20,035 nt of DNA from a virus. Positions 15,121 through 20,035 of this stretch are shown one piece after another. Under the pieces are notes generated by a model. That model did no database searches. It was not told the origin of the DNA and saw nothing but the letters and a program-made list of their open reading frames with translations. Both the position numbers and the translations under genes were made by a program. Location: the IMG/VR virus record IMGVR_UViG_3300018023_000112, positions 1 through 20,035 of that record. One strand, 5' to 3'. Each line of letters begins with the position of its first letter. Positions within the stretch are counted from its first letter, which is position 1.

Positions 15121-15242
15121 TTTATCTCTCCTAAAAAAGTAAGAGGCCACCAGCCGCTTGCGACGGTAAGCATCGAGAGGGGATGCACTGGGGGCCTCTT
15201 AGTCCTAAGTTTCGGATTATGATTTATTACCATCGCAAGCAT
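15111..15242 (-). other. Possible leaderless leader peptide of the recombination operon
   Basis: ATG 15242 lies 8 bases after the -10 box and opens 43 codons (MLAMVINHNPKLRTKR...), crossing the terminator, with tandem Trp codons (GWWPL) in its 3' arm, and stopping inside the first codons of the exonuclease gene. Same length and layout as the frame at 12601-12732. No SD. Confidence 0.25.
15133..15201 (-). terminator. Structured terminator/attenuator-like leader of the exonuclease gene
   Basis: As minus-strand RNA, 15201-15193 (UAAGAGGCC) plus CCAG (15191-15188) pair with CUGG (15153-15150) plus GGCCUCUUA (15148-15140), 13 bp with one mismatch. Inside are GCATC/GATGC (15186-15182 with 15174-15170) and a weaker hairpin, giving a three-way-junction shape. 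C and six U follow at 15139-15133, and the SD AGGAG begins at the very next base. Genes downstream therefore need readthrough. Confidence 0.7.
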
Positions 15243-15249
15243 AGTTACA

Positions 15250-15277
15250 ATCCTATAATCCCCGGCCAAAATGTCAA
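15250..15277 (-). promoter_or_regulatory. Promoter of the recombination operon with overlapping dyad
   Basis: TTGACA (15277-15272, perfect), a 16-base spacer and TAGGAT (15255-15250). Transcription should start near 15243. The -35 box is one half of the dyad TGTCAA-N9-TTGACA (15272-15292), a possible operator for the adjacent ribbon-helix-helix protein. Confidence 0.6.
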
Positions 15278-15280
15278 GCT

Positions 15281-15472
15281 TTATTTTGACAATTTCGCGG
15301 TTAATTTTGCTCTGACGATTTGCCTGCAACCCAGCAAAAGGGCCTCTCGCAAAAAGTCGTTTTTGTGCTTATATTCGACGCGGGAGAATCGGGACATCGC
15401 GTCTTCGATTTCCAGATACTCGCTGCCCTTAACCCGGACGCCAAGCTGTTTATTAATTTTCTCTTTTGGCAT
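15281..15472 (-). CDS. Ribbon-helix-helix (CopG/Arc-like) DNA-binding protein
   Basis: A 63-residue protein with a ribbon-helix-helix layout: strand QLGVRV (9-14), helix GSEYLEIEDAMSRFS (16-30), turn with basic HK, and helix NDFLREALLLGCRQIV (38-53). AAGGG precedes the ATG. Such proteins are usually dimeric repressors. Its 3' end overlaps the dyad at the recombination promoter, so it may control that operon. A regulatory role is inferred. Confidence 0.6.
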   Translation of the reverse strand: MPKEKINKQLGVRVKGSEYLEIEDAMSRFSRVEYKHKNDFLREALLLGCRQIVRAKLTAKLSK

Positions 15473-15543
15473 ATTATTTTCCCTTAATAAGGTTTTATCT
15501 CGGTTATATCCATTTGGCCGGGTATATCATATTGCCAGTTGTA

Positions 15544-15672
15544 TTAGATTCCGCATTTCTGGCATATCTTTGTCCCGTAACAAGAGCGGCCATTGAAAAT
15601 CCGGCAAAGGTCTGTAAAACTATGCTCTTTGCATTCATCGAAGACAATCGGGAATATATCCTTTTCGTTCAT
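15544..15672 (-). CDS. Small zinc-ribbon-like protein (42 aa)
   Basis: A 42-residue protein starting MNEKDIFPIVFDECKEHSFT, with Cys at 14, 23, 31, 37 and 40 and a terminal CQKCGI knuckle. AAGGA lies eight bases before the ATG. Structural zinc binding is likely; partner unknown. Confidence 0.5.
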   Translation of the reverse strand: MNEKDIFPIVFDECKEHSFTDLCRIFNGRSCYGTKICQKCGI

Positions 15673-15683
15673 ATCGAAAATCC

Positions 15684-15920
15684 TTAAACCATAAATACAC
15701 ATCGTTTGCATTTCGAGCAAAAGCGCGGGCCGTGGTTTTTGTGCCTGCCTGTTTTAATAACACGGGATTCGTCAATTGGCGCTTTGCAACAGGGCGATAT
15801 TCCCTTTTCCATGCAATCTATAAGCTCGTCGTATTGTTTATCTTCTTCGGATTTTTCCACTTTCTTGAATATACTTTCAGGTGGACAGGTTTTTAATATC
15901 AATTCGTCGTGTTGGGTCAT
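15684..15920 (-). CDS. Small cysteine-rich, zinc-binding-like protein (78 aa)
   Basis: A 78-residue protein. The N-terminal half is acidic and helical. The C-terminal half has C44-C45 and C68-x2-C71-x2-C74 with basic residues between (SRVIKTGRHKNHGPRF), consistent with a zinc ribbon binding nucleic acid or protein. ATGA overlap with the ATPase gene suggests they work together. Confidence 0.6.
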   Translation of the reverse strand: MTQHDELILKTCPPESIFKKVEKSEEDKQYDELIDCMEKGISPCCKAPIDESRVIKTGRHKNHGPRFCSKCKRCVFMV

Positions 15921-17200
15921 TTATTCACCTTCTTTACTAAGCCGTCCTCGATATATATGCCCACTTTGCCGCTCTCATCCACAACCTCTACGAAAACCTG
16001 ATAGTCCTCGGCCTTGACCATATCGGAAATTATCTGCATCGAGTTTTTATCGAGCAGCGAGCCGTCGATTATCCGCAAGACTTTCAGCGTCGGATTCATC
16101 GCCATACCGATAGCGATGCCCACCCGCAACTTTTCAGAATCGGAAATCTGCTCGATGGGGATATTATTATACGCTAATCCGTCCGCACCGATTGTCAGTC
16201 CAGGTATCGGCATTTTGGACTTGGCGAGGGCAGCTGTCTTATTTGATTCGAGCGCCTTCATTTGCTTGCTGATTTCGTCGGACGTATTTTCTGCTGCTTT
16301 CATCAACGCAAGGTCAGCGGCCTTGTCCTGTTTCTTTGCTACCGACGCGTTTATTTCACCTATTGAAGTCATTTGCTCGACGATTGCCGCTGTGTCGATA
16401 TGTTCCGGGGCCTTGAATTTGTCAATCTGTCCCTGTAGCTTCTCGCGTTCCTTTGTTGCCTTATCGAGCGACTTTTTTGCCTCTTCGAGCGATTCTTCGA
16501 GCCGTGTAACTTCCGCCTGAGCGTACCGCACCCGCGAATCGCAGCCAGTCAGATTTGATTTCATTGTTTTGAGATTACTCTCGAGCGCCGCGGCTTTGGC
16601 GTTCGCAGTGTTCGCCTCATCGAGCGCCTTTTGCAATTCTGCCAAGTCCACCGGCTCATTCGGTGTGTCGGCAGGGACATTTATCTGCGCCGCCGCCGCC
16701 TTAAATCTCGCCGCCTCGCGGTTTACGTCCGTCCGCTTATCGTAAAGCGCGGAAATCTGCTCGTCGGTTTTTGAGAAGTCCAGGCCGAGCATATCGAGCA
16801 ATAGTTTCTTGCGGGCCTTTGCGTCGTATCTCCGCTCGTCGAAAAACTCCAGGGGATCGAATGAAATCTGGTCCAGCATCTTATCGAGCAATGCCTGCGG
16901 ACTTGGAATCTTCGCGCCATCCTTGTTGCGGACCTCAAGATAACTGCCCTTCTCAGTAAACGTCCGGGTGATTGTGAATTCCTCCGTTTCGACGACCACC
17001 TGCGCCTCGGTCTCGCCGTCGCGTATAGGTCGCTTCGGCAGATTCTTCCCGCCGGCGAACGCCATAACGATGCTATCGAGAACACTTGACTTGCCCGCCC
17101 CGTTCTTGCCTGTAATCTTGACTACGTTGCCGACGGGGACAATTTCGACCGCGACCAATTTCTTGATATTTGAAGCCGATAGCTTGATAATTTTTGCCAT
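15917..17200 (-). CDS. Rad50/SbcC-like AAA ATPase with coiled coil
   Basis: A 427-residue ATPase. Walker A is GKNGAGKSS (31-39). A charged, Ala/Glu/Lys-rich coiled coil spans about 150-330. The ABC-type signature region reads ISDSEKLRVGIAIG (352-365), and the Walker B region LRIIDGSLLD (375-384) has Gly in place of the usual catalytic Glu. This compact SbcC-like form is frequent in phages, where DGSLLD appears typical. No nuclease partner (SbcD/Mre11) is seen in the window, so it may act with the YqaJ exonuclease or as a loader in recombination. AGGAGAG precedes the ATG. Confidence 0.82.
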   Translation of the reverse strand: MAKIIKLSASNIKKLVAVEIVPVGNVVKITGKNGAGKSSVLDSIVMAFAGGKNLPKRPIRDGETEAQVVVETEEFTITRTFTEKGSYLEVRNKDGAKIPSPQALLDKMLDQISFDPLEFFDERRYDAKARKKLLLDMLGLDFSKTDEQISALYDKRTDVNREAARFKAAAAQINVPADTPNEPVDLAELQKALDEANTANAKAAALESNLKTMKSNLTGCDSRVRYAQAEVTRLEESLEEAKKSLDKATKEREKLQGQIDKFKAPEHIDTAAIVEQMTSIGEINASVAKKQDKAADLALMKAAENTSDEISKQMKALESNKTAALAKSKMPIPGLTIGADGLAYNNIPIEQISDSEKLRVGIAIGMAMNPTLKVLRIIDGSLLDKNSMQIISDMVKAEDYQVFVEVVDESGKVGIYIEDGLVKKVNK

Positions 17201-17227
17201 TTGAATCTCTCCTATAATATAAACTGG

Positions 17228-17716
17228 TTAGATTTTCTTCACGATACCATATTCTACCGTTCCACCCTTTACGTATTGGCACTCGATAACTTTATCATCG
17301 TCTGCGACTTTCCGCCAAGTGCATATACCTGCGAAAAGCTGAAATGAAAAACTGATAATTTTTTTGCATTTAATCGACAAGCCCGCTTCGATACCCCTGC
17401 CCGCTTTGATACCCCAGCCCGCTTTGATACCGTCGCCCGCTTTGATACCCTCGCCCGCTTCGATACCGTCGCCCACTTCGATACCCCTGCCCGCTTTGAT
17501 ACCCTCGCCCGCTTCGATACCCTCGCCCACTTCGATACCCTCGCCCACTTCGATACTCCTGCCCGCTTCGATACCCCTGCCCGCTTTGATACCCAATTCG
17601 ACGATAAGCCAAGCGTCCAAATCGATAATCAATGATTCCTTTGTGCTGATTCCCCCCGATAGGTAATAATTTCCATTCTCAAATCTCAGCCCTTTGTAAT
17701 TTTTATCAATTTTCAT
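17228..17716 (-). CDS. Hexapeptide-repeat beta-solenoid-like protein
   Basis: A 162-residue protein. A unique N terminus (MKIDKNYKGLRFENGNYYLS...) leads to twelve six-residue repeats of the form G-I-E/K-A/V-G-x (about 41-112). A C-terminal cap follows, with SFQLFAGICTWRK and a Val-rich end. Ile every sixth residue and Gly at fixed positions suit a left-handed beta-helix or related solenoid. I recall similar GIKAG-type proteins in phages and gut bacteria, with no known function. The repeat is also exact 18-bp DNA units. AAGGAGAG precedes the ATG. A binding or scaffolding role is a guess. Confidence 0.75.
   Translation of the reverse strand: MKIDKNYKGLRFENGNYYLSGGISTKESLIIDLDAWLIVELGIKAGRGIEAGRSIEVGEGIEVGEGIEAGEGIKAGRGIEVGDGIEAGEGIKAGDGIKAGWGIKAGRGIEAGLSIKCKKIISFSFQLFAGICTWRKVADDDKVIECQYVKGGTVEYGIVKKI
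17381..17596. repeat. Twelve tandem 18-bp units
   Basis: Twelve consecutive 18-base units, consensus GCCCGCTTYGATACCCYT, differing at a few third-codon or Glu/Lys, Ala/Val sites. They encode the hexapeptide repeats. The pattern implies duplication by slippage or unequal recombination. Units are adjacent with no spacers, so this is not a CRISPR array. Confidence 0.95.
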
Positions 17717-17738
17717 TTTGAATCTCTCCTTGAATTGA

Positions 17739-17999
17739 TTATGGTTTCGTTTTTATTGTTACGGGCATCCCTTTACCCTCTGCGTCCTTAAATATATCCA
17801 ATTGCAGGCAGGTATTTTTGAGCATAACCTCGAAAGTGCCCACCCTTACGATTGTGGATGTCCTGCCAATATATACAGATGGTATGCCGATTATTACTCC
17901 GTCATCTTCTATGGATATTTTCTCTTCCAGCATCGGTTTAATTTCTACGCCTCCGACAAGCACCTTCACTTGTTTCGGATTGTATTTTTTATTAGCCAT
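17739..17999 (-). CDS. Small beta-rich protein of unknown function (86 aa)
   Basis: An 86-residue protein from ATG 17999, chosen for AGGGGG upstream; an upstream in-frame ATG lacks support. Sequence MANKKYNPKQVKVLVGGVEI opens a likely beta-strand pair, followed by KISIEDDGVIIGIPSVYIG and VGTFEVML. The opening recalls small phage tail-associated proteins that begin with a K-V-x-V-x-G-G-V strand, but its early-gene location argues against that. Not recognised. Confidence 0.65.
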   Translation of the reverse strand: MANKKYNPKQVKVLVGGVEIKPMLEEKISIEDDGVIIGIPSVYIGRTSTIVRVGTFEVMLKNTCLQLDIFKDAEGKGMPVTIKTKP

Positions 18000-18246
18000 T
18001 TTCCCCCTTCGACCTGCTCTCGCCATAAAGCATTTTCTTCATTTGTTTTATTGCCATCCGCTTAACGTCTTTGTCATCTTTTGTGATTATGCTGTGCAAA
18101 GGCGACATTTTAAAAGTAATACTGGATATAGATATTTCTATGCCATTCTTTTTTGCGAGTTTCTTGAATAGTGGTTTTAGGACTCTATTGAACCAACGTT
18201 TTTGTGCCTTCGTCGGTTCTATGTAAGGTTCGTCAATAACAATCAT
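17992..18246 (-). CDS. Small basic protein of unknown function (84 aa)
   Basis: An 84-residue, Lys-rich protein. MIVIDEPYIEPTKAQKRWFN is followed by helices (VLKPLFKKLAKKNG, DVKRMAIKQMKKMLYG). ATGA overlap with the upstream gene, and 8-base overlap with the downstream one. Likely nucleic-acid associated by charge only. Confidence 0.6.
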   Translation of the reverse strand: MIVIDEPYIEPTKAQKRWFNRVLKPLFKKLAKKNGIEISISSITFKMSPLHSIITKDDKDVKRMAIKQMKKMLYGESRSKGENG

Positions 18247-18578
18247 TTCACCACCGTTATAGTTATGGGTACACTTTCTTGTGGCTCTAAGACCACAACA
18301 TCGAACATAACAGGAAACGGAGTATTGAGATTGTAAGCATCCTCAACCGCCTTTATTGCCGCTACCTCGTCTTTGACGTTGCCGAGATAAAATTCAAATC
18401 GCCGATGCTTTTCAATGGCCCTCAATGCCTTTGGCAATCGTCCCCATATCTCAAAGAAAAACAGGAATTGCCACAAAGGAATATCGAGAGTTTGTCTGTG
18501 GGCGACAATACCATCTTTGATTTCAAAAACGCCTATTCGCCAAAAACTCTTTTTGTAAAAATGTTTGTGAAATCTCAT
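18243..18578 (-). CDS. Protein of unknown function (111 aa)
   Basis: A 111-residue protein, rich in Phe and Trp in the middle (LDIPLWQFLFFFEIWGRLP) with a basic helix (KALRAIEKHRRFEF) and a beta-like C terminus (MFDVVVLEPQESVPITITVV). Linked by ATGA overlaps to both neighbours. No family recognised. Confidence 0.6.
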   Translation of the reverse strand: MRFHKHFYKKSFWRIGVFEIKDGIVAHRQTLDIPLWQFLFFFEIWGRLPKALRAIEKHRRFEFYLGNVKDEVAAIKAVEDAYNLNTPFPVMFDVVVLEPQESVPITITVVK

Positions 18579-18880
18579 TTCGCCTCCGGTTTCTTATACG
18601 TCGTTTCTATATGCACCTTAACCTGTTTCATCCAACGCTCCAACACGTTCTTTGCAATGACCGGCTGCGTTATCAGCGAGGCGTCAACCGTCTTGTAAAT
18701 CAGACGAGCAGCCGTCGCGTTTATCCCCTGCACCAGATTACCCATCGGCTTGCTCTTTGCGCACTTGTCGTGGACTACCGCCATCACCGCCAGCTTGGTA
18801 TTCATATCGACATGGGCATCCTGCCCCGTTGTCAGGGCTATCGCAATCAATTTGAGCATGTCCTTTGGTTCTACTGGCAT
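18575..18880 (-). CDS. Helical protein of unknown function (101 aa)
   Basis: A 101-residue, mostly helical protein (MPVEPKDMLKLIAIALTTGQ, then TKLAVMAVVHDKCAK and NVLERWMKQVKVHIETTYK). AAGGA is spaced eight bases before ATG. No family recognised. Confidence 0.65.
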   Translation of the reverse strand: MPVEPKDMLKLIAIALTTGQDAHVDMNTKLAVMAVVHDKCAKSKPMGNLVQGINATAARLIYKTVDASLITQPVIAKNVLERWMKQVKVHIETTYKKPEAK

Positions 18881-18884
18881 AATT

Positions 18885-18968
18885 TTAATCCTTTATCCAC
18901 TTTACGAATCGCCAAACAAATACTGCTCCGGCCAACGCAGCCACAAATACCCACGCATCTTCAGACAT
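18885..18968 (-). CDS. Tiny single-span membrane protein (27 aa)
   Basis: A 27-residue protein (MSEDAWVFVAALAGAVFVWR, then FVKWIKD): acidic start, one hydrophobic helix, basic end, consistent with one membrane span. The SD is a perfect AGGAGG six bases upstream, which argues for this start. The frame is open upstream to ATG 19052 and would add a short basic segment with a C-x2-C knuckle, so a 55-residue product is a weaker alternative. Confidence 0.6.
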   Translation of the reverse strand: MSEDAWVFVAALAGAVFVWRFVKWIKD

Positions 18969-19341
18969 TGTATGCCTCCTAAAAAAAGTATAATTGCAAT
19001 GCTGGCAAATAGGTTGCCTCGGCGCCTTCCACCTACGGTTCGGGCATACCATAAAAATATATGTCCTGCCATTGCCAGCATACCACACCCTTGCAAAAGC
19101 GACTCCGTAGAGCCGCCTTTAGAGGAGGGTGATGAAAACTATATAAGGGGCCAGCCAACTGGTCAAAGCCAGCCCCTGTGAAAGGATTTCGCGGGATGGA
19201 AAGCCCGCCGCGCCGATGAATGAATCCAGCTCGGAGCGCACACCGTGTCAATATATTTTTATGAGAAAGAGCGTATGATTGCAGGCGCGCTGATTAACAA
19301 GACGCGCCTGACTCCTCTGCGGAACATACCGCAAAGCTCGA
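18969..19341. promoter_or_regulatory. Gene-free region dense in inverted repeats
   Basis: No convincing gene in 373 bases. Perfect inverted repeats include ATGCTGGCAA/TTGCCAGCAT (18999-19008, 19072-19081), AGGGGC/GCCCCT (19146-19151, 19172-19177), GCGGG/CCCGC (19191-19195, 19204-19208), CAGGCGCG/CGCGCCTG (19282-19289, 19303-19310) and TGCGG/CCGCA (19318-19322, 19329-19333). A T7 run on the minus strand (18987-18981) touches the SD of the 27-residue gene. Candidates: structured leader RNA, small RNA, operator cluster or origin. Confidence 0.55.
19223..19251 (-). promoter_or_regulatory. Possible promoter within the inverted-repeat region
   Basis: A perfect TTGACA (19251-19246) with an A/T-rich tract just upstream (AAAAATATA). 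A weak TGGATT (19228-19223) follows after 17 bases. The -10 is poor, so this is tentative. Confidence 0.35.
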
Positions 19342-19515
19342 TTATTGAATTTTCAAAATAACGGAGACCTTAAATAGAATAGCGCTCAGTAACCCGATTA
19401 CAATTGGCTCGAAACATGGTCTGCCAGTTATGATGCAGGCGATACCGATAATTAGCAAAGCGATTGAGCTAATTGCGATACTTACATAGGCGACCTGCTC
19501 TATCATCTTAATCAT
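19342..19515 (-). CDS. Small membrane protein with two spans (57 aa)
   Basis: A 57-residue protein from ATG 19515, with an ATGA overlap with the upstream gene and GGAGAAG upstream. Two hydrophobic helices: VAYVSIAISSIALLIIGIAC and FEPIVIGLLSAILFKVSVIL. It could be a phage membrane protein (exclusion, holin-like or other), but nothing decides between these. Confidence 0.6.
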   Translation of the reverse strand: MIKMIEQVAYVSIAISSIALLIIGIACIITGRPCFEPIVIGLLSAILFKVSVILKIQ

Positions 19516-19724
19516 TTTATCTTCTCCATTATGTCCTCGACCTCGCATTTCGGAAGCCCCGCCGCAATCATATTCTTGGCAAGGTTCTGTGATATAAACC
19601 CCTGAGCGTGCCCCTTATCCGTCCACTTCGCCCGGCCATTGCTGAATCCGCCAAAATATAAACCGTCGAAGCGTTTAATCCTGATATGCCTCGCGTACCT
19701 TATTGTCTCTGTCGGCGTGTCCAT
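19512..19724 (-). CDS. Small protein of unknown function (70 aa)
   Basis: A 70-residue protein (MDTPTETIRYARHIRIKRFD, with GFSNGRAKWTDKGHAQGF and a helical end LPKCEVEDIMEKIK). AAGGATG precedes the ATG. No family recognised. Confidence 0.6.
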   Translation of the reverse strand: MDTPTETIRYARHIRIKRFDGLYFGGFSNGRAKWTDKGHAQGFISQNLAKNMIAAGLPKCEVEDIMEKIK

Positions 19725-19759
19725 AATTTCATCCTTTCGATTTCAAAAACCCAGCCGGA

Positions 19760-19921
19760 TTACTTATCTGACAATGCCTTCGCGCCCGCTTCGATTATCA
19801 GCCGTGCTGCATCGTGGAATTTCATTTTCCGCTTGTTCGCCACCTCATTGATAAGCGCGATTGATTTTACGTCCTGCGCCTTCCTGTTCGTTAGATTGAG
19901 CGATTCACCGTCTTTTGCCAT
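19760..19921 (-). CDS. Small helical protein, possibly DNA-binding (53 aa)
   Basis: A 53-residue protein starting MAKDGESLNLTNRKAQDVKS, with a second helix KFHDAARLIIEAGAKAL. The layout recalls small ribbon-helix-helix regulators but lacks a clear first strand. GGAG five bases upstream supports the start. Function unknown. Confidence 0.5.
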   Translation of the reverse strand: MAKDGESLNLTNRKAQDVKSIALINEVANKRKMKFHDAARLIIEAGAKALSDK

Positions 19922-19933
19922 AAAATCTCCATT

Positions 19934-19979
19934 TCAAAAATTCCCCACCCTGCCGACGTGCGCCGGACAGGGCAGGGCT
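19934..19979 (-). terminator. Possible terminator-like hairpin before the 53-residue gene
   Basis: As minus-strand RNA, CCCUGCC (19977-19971) pairs with GGCAGGG (19954-19948), plus one G-U. Six to seven bases (UGGGGAA) then separate the stem from five U (19940-19936). That spacing is long for a canonical terminator. The SD follows within ten bases. Confidence 0.35.
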
Positions 19980-19987
19980 TAATAGGA

Positions 19988-20035
19988 CTAATCTATCGAG
20001 ATTCTTCCGTCGTAGTCGCCGTGCCGACCTGTTAC
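19988..20035 (-). CDS. C-terminal end of an upstream gene (partial)
   Basis: The right edge cuts this frame. Only 15 codons are visible, ending DYDGRISID and TAG at 19990-19988. Composition is protein-like but too short to identify. Confidence 0.35.
   Translation of the reverse strand, partial: VTGRHGDYDGRISID

Noticed and set aside
15484-15513. Nine-codon frame MDITEIKPY resembling the start of a ParB-like domain
   Set aside because: Stops at once and has no continuation in any frame. Probably chance.
17381-17596. Possible CRISPR array
   Set aside because: Units are contiguous with no spacers, lie inside a gene, and no cas gene is present.
17370-17612. Second minus-strand frame (Arg/Gly/Tyr-rich) over the same repeats
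   Set aside because: Another consequence of the repeat. It lacks an SD and unique terminal domains.
17364-17666. Plus-strand Pro/Ile/Ser-rich frame of 100 codons across the 18-bp repeats
   Set aside because: Any frame of an 18-bp repeat without stops stays open. No SD, and the minus-strand protein has an SD and non-repeat ends.
19033-19251. Minus-strand 72-codon frame inside the inverted-repeat region
   Set aside because: It begins at the TTG of a -35 box, has no SD and runs through hairpins with low-complexity, Arg-rich composition.
1-20035. Diversity-generating retroelement, toxin-antitoxin pair, integrase, tRNA or attachment site
   Set aside because: No reverse transcriptase, template/variable repeat pair, recognisable toxin, integrase or tRNA cloverleaf was seen on either strand.

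Overview
The window looks like part of a tailed double-stranded DNA phage or prophage. Every credible gene lies on the minus strand, so transcription runs from high to low coordinates. The phage assignment rests on a small terminase, the first codons of a likely large terminase, a DnaB-type helicase, a replisome-organizer-like protein, a YqaJ exonuclease paired with an annealing protein, a NinG-like nuclease and many tiny genes joined by 4-base ATGA overlaps. The host is a Gram-negative-type bacterium with strong Shine-Dalgarno (SD) use. The Asp/Asn-rich, signal-peptide-bearing proteins recall Planctomycetota, but that is only an impression. No capsid, portal, integrase or lysogeny repressor is visible, and no tRNA or CRISPR was found.

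In transcription order: (1) 20035-17228 holds small unknown genes, a 27-residue and a 57-residue membrane protein, a 370-bp gene-free stretch full of inverted repeats (18969-19341), and a protein built from twelve perfect hexapeptide repeats. (2) 17200-15281 encodes a Rad50/SbcC-like ATPase, two small zinc-ribbon-like proteins and a ribbon-helix-helix protein. (3) 15277-13073 is the recombination module: promoter, structured leader, YqaJ exonuclease and a putative single-strand annealing protein. (4) 13009-9707 is the replication module: a small membrane protein, a second promoter with a structured leader, a CsrA-like protein, a replisome organizer, DnaB helicase and a small acidic protein. 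(5) 9606-6778 holds NinG, a secreted lysozyme-like protein and about ten small genes, one of them apparently frameshifted. (6) 6717-2185 holds four Sec-signal-bearing proteins, including a 732-residue beta-helix, closed by a good intrinsic terminator at 2113-2146. (7) 1981-1 holds a ParB/DNA-methyltransferase fusion, the small terminase and the start of the likely large terminase, so the structural genes probably continue past the left edge.

The most interesting pattern is regulatory. The recombination and replication modules each begin with a sigma70-like promoter. In each, a compact leader follows whose outer stem is followed by C and a run of T, the form of an intrinsic terminator, placed at or just before the SD of the first gene with no room for another promoter. 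In both, a 43-codon frame opens about 8 bases after the -10 box, runs through the terminator and stops just inside the first real gene. The second leader precedes the CsrA-like gene and carries several GGA motifs. This suggests conditional termination controlling both modules. Other notable points are the exported proteins next to the packaging genes, a likely +1 frameshift or one-base indel at 7376-7390, and a run of nine methionines inside the methyltransferase.
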